Assembly (NCBI GenBank): GCA_948567375.1
Contig: OX419755.1
Coordinates: 40,181,001-40,245,000, forward strand
Origin: Lunularia cruciata
Taxonomy: Eukaryota > Streptophyta > Marchantiopsida > Lunulariales > Lunulariaceae
Direction: 5' to 3'
Length of the DNA: 64,000 bases
Shown here: positions 45,672 through 57,200 of the stretch, one piece after another
How positions within the stretch are numbered: position 1 is the stretch's first letter
How the letters are laid out: each line of letters starts with the position of its first letter
Notes under the pieces: model-generated
What the model saw: the letters and a program-made list of their open reading frames with translations, nothing else
What the model was told of the DNA's origin: nothing
Database searches by the model: none
Position numbers and translations under genes: made by a program

Positions 45672-46261
45672 TGTAATACAAATAGCTAGACATATTATCT
45701 AGAGGTGAAAATTGGCTTGGTGACATTTGGAAGGATTTCATGTATGATATGCTAGGTAGATCAGATAGAGGTGTCACCAAAAGAGTACTTCTACTAGTAG
45801 GGTAGGAGTCAAAAATAGCTTGAAAACTTTAGAGGCAATTTTGGAGGACCTAAATGGATGAATCAGGCCTAAAAAATATGCACATTCTGCCCTTAGGAAT
45901 GAAAAGGTTAGCCTTCTGTCCCCTCTTGTCTATCTCATCAAGAGTGGTACCTTACCCACACGATTTTGAGATTCCTACAAGAAGATTCCCTTTGGTTAAA
46001 GATGGTTTGACCAACCAGATAGGATCAAGAATGACATGTCACCCATGCTTGCAGCGCATCTAATGGTAGAGTTTGCTAACATGTCACTTATCCATGTATC
46101 TGATTCAAGGATGCTTCCTTTGAGGGAATCCTTTTTGTTATATAATAAAGTCAAGGTGCTCCTTTGGAGCATCAAAGTATTGAGTGTGAAGCTTTGTGTT
46201 TCTTCTCTTGTATTTCTTTAAGGTCTATTTTAAGTTCTATTTCTATCCTCAAAATATTACA
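45672..46261 (+). repeat. Solo LTR of the C family
   Basis: TGTAATACAAATAGCTAG...AATATTACA, 590 bp, with the same landmarks as C's LTRs (ATCACCAAAAG-like segment, GGACCTAAATGGATGAAT, TATATAATAAAG). Perfect flanking duplication ACTTG (45667-45671 and 46262-46266) and no internal region, so it arose by LTR-LTR recombination. It has only one of the two 165-bp units. Confidence 0.92.
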
Positions 46262-46465
46262 ACTTGCATCTGAAAGGTCAAAAAGGAGTGGATATTATAG
46301 TGAAGATCATTTCAATATGATTTATTGAAGAAGTGAGGTAGTTAAGCTATAGGTAGATCTTGAGCCAATAGAAGAACAAGTATGGAAGAAGAAGAGAAAC
46401 TACAAGCCATAAGGATAAGAGAAGGGTTAAGGAATTTAGATGCTTAATATAGTTCAATAGTGAAT

Positions 46466-46573
46466 AGTGAATAAAATGGAGCCTAGCCCCATTTTACCTC
46501 TTTTGCCTCCTTCTTTATGGCTTGATGTGTCATCCCATCCTTCTTGGTTGCTATGCGGTTGCTTTCTCTCTCA
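46466..46573 (+). mobile_element. SINE-like retroposon, copy 1
   Basis: 108 bp flanked by the perfect 13-bp duplication TTCAATAGTGAAT (46453-46465 and 46574-46586). Shares with copies at 54173 and 60267 the segment TTGATG-(G/T)-G-TC followed by CATCCTTC and a CGGT(C/T)GC end, and with 54173 the hairpin TGG(G/A)GC-TAGCCCCA. Confidence 0.8.
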
Positions 46574-46586
46574 TTCAATAGTGAAT

Positions 46587-47252
46587 TGCTATTAAACTTC
46601 TAGCAAGAGAGGAATAATCATTAAAGATATAAGTAATAGGTAGACACAATAGATGGTTAATTGGGATAATAGTGGTTTTTACCTCTCTATTTTACTCTCT
46701 CTATATATAGTTATATATAGTCTCTATATATAGTTATATAAGTAGAGGACATAACACTTTCTCTTGAATTTTGATTGTCTAGTTTGTAATATGAATGATT
46801 GGTAACAGGAATATCCTAATCTTGAAATGGTTTATACTTCTTTTAAAAATTTACTATTTTTTAATAAAAATCCAGTCCAATAGTTAGGGGTCTAACTATA
46901 GAGAGAAGTTTCTAACTAGAATTGTTGAGATACAAATCTTCTCATACTTGAAAATTATCTCATCTGTGAGAAATACTATTTTTTCTTATCCATATTTGAT
47001 AAGTAGACTATCTTTAAGTTTTATAATTATAACCTACTATATATAAAATATTAAGATATAAAAATTTCAATGACATAAGAATCAAGAAAATAATACACAT
47101 TCTTGTTGCCAAACCTTATGTTTAATGGTGAAAAAGAAATAAAGTGGACATGATGATGTATTTTTTATTATATTATAAACTTTAAATTCTTGTCATGTTT
47201 AAAAATATTTCTAGATTGATATATCATAATTTCTTATTATTTTCTTGCATCA

Positions 47253-47300
<48 letters not shown>

Positions 47301-48899
47301 ACATTGTTCACATAACTTTCTCACAGATACATGAAGTCATTAATAATGACTCTTTTCTTATCTTTTGTATTATCTAGTCTAGGATACATTTACAAAGTGT
47401 ATCATATCCTTCAACTAACATAGTTAGCTCCCTATAACAACATTATAATGATCTTTAACTCAGTTTTATAACAAAAGGAGGAGTTTGTTGTTCAACTAAA
47501 GAATTCATTATGCAGAGTAGTTATATCATTTGAAGTGGTAGAATTGTCTTTTCTCTTTTCTATTTGAGCTCAACTTACAATGTGTTATGTCTATACCCCT
47601 CATATACTGCCAATCTACTGTTCCATATGTCATATGATCATCTTTTATAATAGTAGCATCTTTTTGCCGTAAAAATTATAGACCAAAATTCATAGAAAAA
47701 ATTAAATCTCTATATATGATCTAGTAGGATAGCTTGATGGTAGTTTGATCACAATAAATTCCTTAAGCTCTATTAAATATCTATGACTATTTCATACTAC
47801 TAGTAGATTTCACCTTATGAATGTATGATTGATCTATCTGTGAAGAATATGTTCAATAGAAAATGTTCTTCTTGAGGATTTTGCATTTGGTTGATGTTGT
47901 GTATATTGAAATTAAATTGTATTAAATTTTCATGAGCTTTTGTAATCAAGGTTTGATATAAACTACTAGACTTTATTTTCATCTTTTTGTGCAATGGTAA
48001 CATATTCATTCAAGTTTTGATTTATTAGGATATATTTATGGCTTATTTATCATTAAGAGGACAGAGAAAAGATGCATAACCAAGAATATTCTCAACCTTT
48101 TCTTCTTTTTTTGCTTGATAGAGGATTTCAATAGACACCATACCATGCTTTGGTGACATGGAAATTTTTTCACTTTGAATAACTTTAGTATAAAATGTTG
48201 TTGATAGTTTTAGGATATGTGTCTTATGAAAATATCATTGCTAAAAAGAATTTGGACCTCTAAGAGTTCAAACTTACCTCCTTACTTAGCATGCAATGCA
48301 TGCAATTTTAAAACCTACATTACACAAATGAAGATTTGTTCTCCTAGTCCTCAAAATGAGCACGAGCTATTAATGTCAAGATATTAATATCTTTCTCACT
48401 TCGTTCTATATTATAAATATTTTGAAACAAAAATTTTATTTTCAGCTTTTTTCTTGGTTTTTGTAAGGCTAGTTTAATATAGAAAACTATCTTGGTTTTC
48501 ATAATGGTTTCTTCATATATGAATCAATTGACTAGTTATTTCTTTTTAACGACTCTAAGGCATATGCTGCACTTAGTGTATATTATTAAACTAATTGCAT
48601 CTTCATCTATACATTAATAATAGTTCGAATCCTATTTATATTCATATCAGTATTCCAGCGTTAAATAAATTATATATTTTACAGGAGACTCAATCAAAGT
48701 AGTCACTCAATCAAAGTTTAATTGGTAGTCACTCAATCAAAGTTAAACGATCTCATCAACCTAGTAATGAAATGTTCAATCACCTCCGGTCTTTCTACAC
48801 ATTATTATAAGCTAAGTTAGTCTCACATAAAATCCGGTCTTCTTTATACGTAGGTTACATCTATTGACAGATTTTGGAAAAAGATCTCGAGATGACTTT
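46587..48899. other. AT-rich intergenic DNA with microsatellites
   Basis: No gene. TATATAG-type repeats at 46690-46745, and an (AT)n run at 47255-47297. The rest is strongly AT-rich without recognisable motifs. Confidence 0.45.
47255..47297. repeat. (TA)n microsatellite
   Basis: 43 bases of alternating T and A. Confidence 0.97.
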
Positions 48900-51800
48900 C
48901 TCAAACTGGAAACATCATCTTTCTATCTTTGGAACCAAGAAGAATTCCGATAGGAGATCAAAACAGGTGGAATAGCAGACCACGTCAGGCAGCGGAAAGG
49001 AAAGAGTTACCGATTGATTGTGATCATATTCTGCAGTCCTGTCCTGTGGACTTGTGTGAGGGAAATCTAGAATCCTGAATCATTTCCAACACGAAAAGAG
49101 AAGTTTAAGCATAGCCCTCGGCCGCTCATGGGGATGGAAAGTGAAGATAGGAATATCTGGAATTATAGCTTACACTGCCTCGGAGATCCTTCCCCAATAT
49201 CGGTCATCATATATCGCTTCTAATCATTAGATCAGGGCCGGGTATTTTATATTTTATCGAAAAGAACTCGTCTTACCTCTTTTTCAAAGATTTCAATCAT
49301 GACTGAATATTTCTGTGCTCCATACGACGAGCTCTCTGGCGATGGGGGAAAAAGCGAAAACTGCAGCACGCTGACACGGATGCGGTAAACTGATTAGATG
49401 ATGTCTTGCGTTCGCGATCACTGATCCGACGCGGATTAGTGATCGCGACTTCTCATCAGCAGTTCGCGACGGCGCGCGGTAAGAGGCATGCAGAACGGCC
49501 ATGAGGGCGTACGTGTTCGGGAGGGCAGTGCAACTCCGGGGGTAGCCAGCAGACCCTGCCGTACCGTGTCATTTCCATTCACGAAGAACTTCGAAGATAG
49601 GTGAATATTCCCTCGTGTAATGGGACGGAAGCGCGTAAGTACAGTACATAGCACAGACAGGTCTGCCTGACTGCGTTCGTGTAGACTATGGAGATTGGGG
49701 AATGGTCGTGCTTAGCACTAATAACGATATGTCTCAGTGGCGAGTACAGTCGCATATTAACATGATTTCTTAACGCGTGTGGTCCATGACAGAACAGAGG
49801 CGAAGCTATACAGAAGCAAACGTCTTCTGGTGGTGGTGATAGACGGTATAATTCGAAGGTCTATCCGTCTGGAGATTGATTGCTAGAGTAGCGTGGAGAA
49901 GAACAGACTGAATCTATTTATTTATCTGCAGACTATAGCATGCAACGTGATAGCAATATATGCATGACTCGCCGCCTGTACTTGTGGGCAAAGTGCGAGA
50001 AACAAGAATGCCCAATTATGATTCGACAGCTCATTGCATCTGATGTCAGATAATGGAAGTGCTATTGAATGGCCGACTCTTGGGTGCCACCATTATCTCC
50101 ATGTAATCCCAGGGTTCACCCCGAGGGTGAACCCTGGGACACAAGTTTAGGTGTGAGCTGCAAGAACAATGCAATATAGTAATACCTTGGAGAGAAAGCA
50201 GTCTTGCAAATTCGTAGTAGTAGTAGTAGCAGCAGCACTTGGCTGCACCTATGATACTCTCACCAACTGCCATAACAGGTACCGGCCTCCCCGCGCACTG
50301 CACGACGTTGTGTTCATCTAAGGTGGCGGATTCCAGTCGAGCTACGTTCACTCAGTAGGACCATGATCATGCACGATGCAGTTGTATAGTTGAAACCGAG
50401 TGAGTCGAACTGAAGATATTACGAAGTGATGACTGTTGCTTTGGATATCTACTTTTTGAATGAAAGAGCAGAGCCTTGAATTTGCAGGAGTGGTGGTGGG
50501 GGTGAGGTGGTGTGGAGAGGACGAAAGACTTGGGGAGACTCAAAGACATCGATGCATTTTATTTCATGATCATCACAGTGAGATAGTTATTTGCCCATCT
50601 GGCCTGCCCTGTAATGATAAACTAAGATCGCCTCCCTGAAGGAGGTGCGCATGCCCTCCAAAAACAATCCAAACGGCATGATGACTGTTTTGTGTGCGAA
50701 TTGCTATGTGGGATTTAGAAGAGAGAGGAGGGAAATTAGAGTGCAGTGGTAGTGGTAATGGTAGGGCTTGACATCGACTGAAAAGAGTGTTGAAGGGAAT
50801 GGATGGAGAGGTATTTTGTAGAATTCATGTTGATAAAAAGAGATAGAGAACAATGTGGAGAATACTGAAGAAAAGAAAGGGAGGATCATGGCACGGTGGG
50901 AGCCTCCCATGTCACGCTCATGATTCCCTTCCTATATAATTCCAGGTTGTAAAATATCTCACATCTGTCAGTTCCTTTCTTGTCAGTTTTGATCAGTACT
51001 GAACTTTGGACCTGGACACATGAAGAATTTGCTCCTAATTCTAATTAATTTTTAGTTCTTGTTCAATGAGGTGGTCTGTGACTGTCAGGAAACGAATGGA
51101 TAAATTTACTGCATCCAAGTAATTTACATAAATGCTGTAAATGTTCTGATGATAATTAGGGTCTGTAATGCTTAGATCAGACCTGGGGGTTGACAACAGG
51201 CTTTAATACTTATTTAAGGTACGCTATCTTCTTCTTCTTCTTCTTCGTGTTCTTCTTCTCTTCGCCCTCGTCATCCACCGATAGAATGGCTTTACTACCA
51301 AGACCTTGGCAAGCAGGCTGTTAATAGGGGATTCTGTCTGTCGCACACTCTACTTCCAATATTCCCTCACATTTGTGAAGTGTGGTTTCCAATCACAAGA
51401 GAGCCTCGTTTCAATACCGTTCCTCCCAGGAAAGATACTGTCATGACCATTAAGTACATTTTCCTAAGCAGAGAATAGAAGGAGGATGATGGTTAATTAG
51501 ATCATAATGAGGATTACGCATCCAATCAAATTGCCTCCCTCCTCTGCAGTCGAGATTTAGGTGACTGGAGTATAATCCAGAGTGGTTGCCAATGGAAGGC
51601 CGATGTGGATGATGCACGTTGCTCGCTTTCAAATGCGAGAACTGGCGCATGTGAGTAATTCTGCATTCTGCCAGCCTCAATGAAATGCGATGAACTGACT
51701 CCCAGTAGAGAACTCAAGGGACAAAGGTCAAACCTGCACGGCGGGCAGGGTTTGAAGAGAGGACAGAAGAGGAGGGGAGGACAGGAGAGGAGAGGATAGG

Positions 51801-53440
51801 AGAGGATTCTGGCTTTATTTAGCCGAAAGAAAGAGCGGACCGATGCGGTCGGACAATGATGGAGGTTTCTGTTGAGGCGCCACAGTCCACGCCTGGAGAG
51901 ATGGAGGCGGATGCGAGTGAAAGCGCCCGGAAGGAGAACGTCTTCCCCGTCTCCGCTTTTTCTTCTCGTGGCAGTATTACCGTAGTGCCGGTGACCTGTG
52001 AAAAGAGGAGGAGAACTGTTAGAGCTATGACGGATGCCCTGACGAAGAAACAGTGAGACGATTGTGACGACAGTGCTTGTACTGTAGTACCCTTTACTAA
52101 ACTGTAGCAGAGCTGAGAAAGAGCTTCTGAGCAGAGTTATCGGGAACTATTGATGTGGAGGATCTTCCGTCGGGGTGGTGGGGGCCGGTGAGAGCGGGAG
52201 AGATAGACAACGATTCAGTTAAGCTTACCAATCGATCTCTAGAGATGGCAGGGCAGTTCGCTCGGTGCTAAACCAGGAGATGATCACTGTAGTGAGCCGG
52301 CAGTGATCATCTTCAATACCGATCTGCATCAGGACAATCCCATCCCAAGAGTTGTGGGCTAATTGAGAACTTGGCTTATTCAGCCGTAATTGATTGGGTC
52401 GGGTATCCGAAGAGAGTTTGAGACAAGAATCTGGTAACGGACTGCTTTATACAAATGCTACAAAGTTACTTAAATATTAGTTTCAGTGGATCCACCTACA
52501 TGTAGCAGTACGCAGAAACCTGGCGTCTGGCGTCTGGCTTCTGGCGGCAGACATAAAACCGGTAGTAGCGAGATAGGATGTTCGACCTCAGCATGTAATG
52601 AGGGATTTGACATAAGAAAGTAAGGAATATGATGTTGTGTTGAATGCGAGTGAACGCCCGCTTATCTCTGGCCTTGATGATTCAGGCATATTCCCCTCAC
52701 CGGTGCCGTGCTGCTTGCTGTTCATCGATGATGATCGTTGAGATATTCCTCAGCAAAAGACAAATATATAATGCGACCTCAGATAATTGCGCTGCTAACA
52801 ATAAGTCCCCAGAAGCCATTGTTTTCTTTAGAAGGCATTTTTTCTCTTGTCTAGTTTTAGATTGAATTGGACATTATCCAATAGAGCAGTAGTCCTGTAA
52901 ATTCTAGTCTGCGATCTCGTCAATCTCATGGAAATAGTTGCTCATTCTTGTCGTCTAATTGCTAATTCTTGTCGTCTAGTTGCTAATTATTGTCGTCTTG
53001 TCGTCTTTGGAATAAATAGTGTTTGGCATGTCATCATCCAATTTACATTCAATCGAATTAGATAGACTTTTCTTCACATGAACTTTCTTCCAAGACTTTC
53101 TTCACAGATCACGTGAACGCACTCGCAGCACAACCTAAATCTCTAAACAACAGAAGGGAGCAAATTTGCACTTGGAGAGATCGCATGTGCAGACAGGAAT
53201 TTGACCAGATAAGTTAAATAAGTTGTGCTAAATAAGTTGAAGTCAACTTTCCTTGAGAAATGTACTTCAAATGTGTGTTTTTTCTAGCGCCCTTGAAGTA
53301 AATGCAAGCTCACAAAAGTGGAGACGTTGTTCTTCATTCCACGGAACCTTCTACTTTTCGAACTGGACCAAATCATCTCGACAGCTACAGATACAGGAGG
53401 ACTTCTGCATTTTAAGGAACTACCAAAGCCAATTCGGGGT
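48900..53440. other. Balanced-composition host intergenic DNA
   Basis: Base composition changes here from AT-rich to mixed. No gene is convincing. Contents noted: a perfect hairpin at 50107-50139, a GTA/GCA repeat at 50214-50237, a TTC repeat at 51228-51246, a purine-rich stretch GGAGAGGAGAGG at about 51770-51805 followed by a short ORF (51856-52056). Confidence 0.5.
50107..50139. repeat. Perfect inverted repeat, 15-bp arms
   Basis: TCCCAGGGTTCACCC, a 3-base loop CGA, and its exact complement. It could form a hairpin or cruciform. Not at the end of any recognised gene. Confidence 0.9.
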
Positions 53441-53490
53441 TCTTGATGGGGTGTTACCATCCTTTTTGTTACCCTATGTGTGTCGCTTCC
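53441..53490 (+). mobile_element. SINE-like retroposon, diverged 5'-truncated copy 4
   Basis: TTGATGGGGTGTTACCATCC and the following T/C-rich end with GTGTCGC align with the 60267-60312 copy. Target duplication not found. Confidence 0.45.
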
Positions 53491-54172
53491 TTCGATCTGG
53501 TGAAAGGTTGCTTGAGATAGCCGACATGTAAGATTTCTTTGAACGAAAAAGTGGTGGCCCTAGTGACGGATGCAACTGTGTCCTTTCTAGGACATGAAGT
53601 CTTACAGACCAGGTTTCTGAGGGTATTAAAGCCTCGACATGGGGGAGGCAGGTGAAGGAAGTGGGCGAGGACAGAATAGCACATATGAGGCTCTGTAGTG
53701 GAGTGCCGATGTAAAAAGGAGGGGTCACTACACCACTATCAAGAAGAATACCAGAAGGCGGTAACTAAAGAGATTCATCTATGGACGGAGCTCGAAAGTG
53801 ATGGTAGTGGAGACTAAAGTTAGTGGGCGTTAGTTATTAAAGTTGTGGAGTCTGAGGTTGGGGAAACACCACCATCTAAATGAAACTTGGGACTTCAGAA
53901 GATATGTTCCGAATGACATTGATATCTTGCGCACGCTGAAAAATACTGGAAAATACTGGACGGAGGTAAACAATGATAATGAGAATTCAGTATGGAAGAT
54001 TGGAGAAAGACCTTAGAGTGAGGTGTCCGCATCCATCTATTTTCCTACTATTAAGCTAGGAAGCTGTTCATGCCATTTATCTCCTGCTACCACTTTCTCT
54101 GTATTCGTGTGTGGTTTTAGTGAGCCCTGTACTACGAACTGCGAGTCTTCAGAAAGATGCAACTATCAAAAG
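53491..54172. other. Host intergenic DNA
   Basis: No gene or repeat of note apart from a short AAATACTGG duplication at about 53941-53958. Confidence 0.45.
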
Positions 54173-54285
54173 CAACTAATGCAACTAACATGGGGCTTAG
54201 CCCCATGTTACCTTTTTTGTCTCTCTCTTGTACGGCTTGATGGGGTCTTCTTATCCTTCATTTTTCCTACGCGGTCGCCTGTTTC
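54173..54285 (+). mobile_element. SINE-like retroposon, copy 2 (longest)
   Basis: 113 bp between 11-bp duplications ACTATCAAAAG (54162-54172, 54286-54296). Begins with a short repeated CAACTAATGCAACTAAC, then the perfect hairpin ATGGGGCTTAGCCCCAT, a pyrimidine stretch, and the family segment TTGATGGGGTCTTC...CGCGGTCGCC. Confidence 0.82.
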
Positions 54286-54296
54286 ACTATCAAAAG

Positions 54297-57200
54297 AAAT
54301 TGAATTTCTATGGTAGGCCAGAGTGGGAAGCAGTAGGAGTTGACGAGCGATAGATATCTGCTAGTTTCGAAAACGACAGACGGTGGGGAAGCTGTACGGT
54401 TTCCCTCCGTGGGTGCAATCGCTATCGTGTCTGTTGGCCAGAGAAAGAGACTTGGACATCCGCGATAAAGTTCCAGTAGATCGCAAGATGAGCGTGAAGA
54501 GTAGAAGCAGCTGGGCTAGTGCCTGCAAGCAGAGAGACGAGAAAAGGCTGGCAAGGATTACAGGGCCGTTCAGATCTCACGACATCCTACTCATCCGTCC
54601 TCCTCACCTGCAGAGAGATGGGCGATTCCTGTGCCTGCCCAGCCTGCATTGAGAGCTGAGAAATAGCGTTGACGCGTCGACGCGGAACCTGAGACCGCAG
54701 CGTCGCAGCATTCGTCCTTGCAGCTCATGGCGAGAAAAGATCGTCAACGCTAGCATTCAATGATCCTCTTCGTAGTCACTGTGAGCCATCTAGGTTATCA
54801 TTCATTCATTCATTGTTCATTGCCTTCCTGACTGCAACTCTTCTGATTAACACGCTCTCTGCACTGCAAAGAGATGGAATGGCCCTTCCCACTCACTGTC
54901 TCCGTCCGTCCATCTGTCTGTCTATGCTACCCCAAACAGTGGTACTATCGCCGCTGATCCCATGGGGGACAGACAGACAACCTGACAGACATACGGCGCA
55001 AAGCCAAACAAAGCGTAGCAAATTTAAGTCCTACTGGCGTAAAGCCAAACAAAGCATAGCAAATTTACCACAGCCATATGCTCCTCGATGGACTTTTGTT
55101 ATTGGTGTCGTTGCCTCGTCTAAAGAGCTTGCAGCTCTTCCTCCTATTCTGTTATGCACAGGGCTATCGATTCAGAATAATCTACTATTCGTGATTTTCC
55201 CGTCATCATTCATCATCTGCACCATAATAAAAGGCGAGGGGTTTGCACTCTGTTTTAGCAGGCTTTTCTGGGTTCCGATCTAGTCATACCATGATACAAT
55301 AGAACTCGATCACTATGCCAGGGATCACAAAAGCCTGCAGCAGCAGCTGCTGCGCATGACATAGCTATGCTTTTCCGGTCCTTGGTAACTCACTATCTTA
55401 TTGACACTACAATGGTAACGTTTCGTAGCTTTAGCTCGGTGGTCACGGAGTACCGCAGTAAGTAGCACTTCCCAGCTTGATTCCATGTGCTGGGTCAATC
55501 AACTGATCAATCTTGGGCAGGCGATCAGATCGAGAAAGGATTTGTCCTGGCGCAGGCAACTGCAAGGCACTAACGCAGTCATTAGAACTTGCATTACCCG
55601 GACCTATTCTAGAAGACATAACTTTTGCAAATGATGCAGCATCAACATCAGTCTGACAGTTGAGACAAATTCCTCCCAATGGGTTTCCTCGAGTCTGACG
55701 TGCGAAAACATAATATGCGAGTCATATATGCGAGCACTGGATTAGTATTGAAGACACCGTGGTACCCAAGGTTCTGCTGTTACCAAAAAATTCAATACTA
55801 GTCGTAAGACAGCTTAGGTCTTAAGACAGCTTAAGCGTCTCTAGGACGCAGATGGTGCTGTTTCTAAAAGTGAATGCCAAGCATCATCGTTTTCTTCAAA
55901 TGCGCGCATGTCAATGAAGGTTTTAGTGATATCTAAGACTAGTGTGCCTCCAGATGTCTTTAATTTATCTTCACGAGGGCCAGACTTTCAGACATGTCAT
56001 TAAGTTGATGCATTCCTAAGATCGGAGAGGCAGTCGGGGATCAGCAAGTACGAAATTGAAGGATGGAATGCGGACTCCACATTGCTGACTCCTGGACAGC
56101 CGTCTATGAACCCAGAAGCTTAGCTGCAGCACAAGTACATCATCGTACTACCACGACAAATAGCGCACTCGGAGGAATCTGGCGTACTACTGTAGCTATG
56201 GAATCGTTCGGGGCAACATCTTAACTTGATTAACTGATAATCCTTTTCCGTTTCCAGACACTTTACCACTGTACTTTTGGCAATATCTGTTCGTGGACTG
56301 ACTGTCCTTACAACTGGGGACTTGAGTACTGGTACAGTCCATCTCATCTGAACGAGGTTCAAAACGCCAGGGAAGTTGGGACCATCTAAGATAAGTTCTC
56401 CGATAAGTTCAAGTGCGTCCCAGTTACATACAGTTACATACAGTGTCAACTGACGGAGCTTTCCGTCTCTGAAAGTCCTGGCAGTCAACTCGGGGTATAA
56501 AGTAGCAATTCATCCAGTTCCATCCGACTAGAAATAAACCACGATATGTTAGTGTTCAGGAGCTAAAAGCAAGTTGTTCTGCAATTGGGTATATTATACA
56601 TTACCTTTTCAAGAGACTAGAACTCTGTGGCCTGTTGGAGGCAACGGAACGTGACTGCGCGTGTACGTGTCGCACTTGAATACGGCTGTTTATATGTTTC
56701 CGATCTGATCTAAGGTAGCGGTGTTCAAAGATTACTGAGTGAGTGAGTCTCTTCCGTGTTCCCGTTCCCAAGAAACGGGGAGAGGGAGTTACCGAATTAC
56801 TTTAGCGGGTGAAGAGCTCGGGTATCAACGTTAAACAGAAGCCAGCGCCTGCGGGGTTGAGCTGAGCAGAGCTGAATTCTGTCTGGAGGATACTCTGGTA
56901 CCACGTCGAGGAGGTACTAACTGTTACGCAATTACTGGGTATTGTAGAACCAGTAGAATAGGGTACGTTCTTCTATCGCTGGGTTACTTTGAGTGTGAAA
57001 TGCAGGAGATTTTAAACTTGATCCCCGTGACTTATCGACTACCGCTATTGCTGTGTGGAGCAACTGGGGAGGAATATAAAATCATTTACCTGACCCCTTC
57101 CTCATTTTCCCTATGTTGTGCATCACTGGTGATACCCGTGATGCGAAGCTGATCTGATCCGTGCTGTTTGTTGGCCTTTAGGATAACCGGCCTTGCTTGC

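Noticed and set aside
51856-52056. Short ORF MMEVSVEAPQSTPGEMEADA... after a purine-rich stretch
   Set aside because: Could be a first exon (CA followed by GTGAGA near its end), but no continuing exon was recognised; too short to call.
56120-56488. 122-codon minus ORF
   Set aside because: No family, no start context and no neighbouring exon; chance ORF is as likely.
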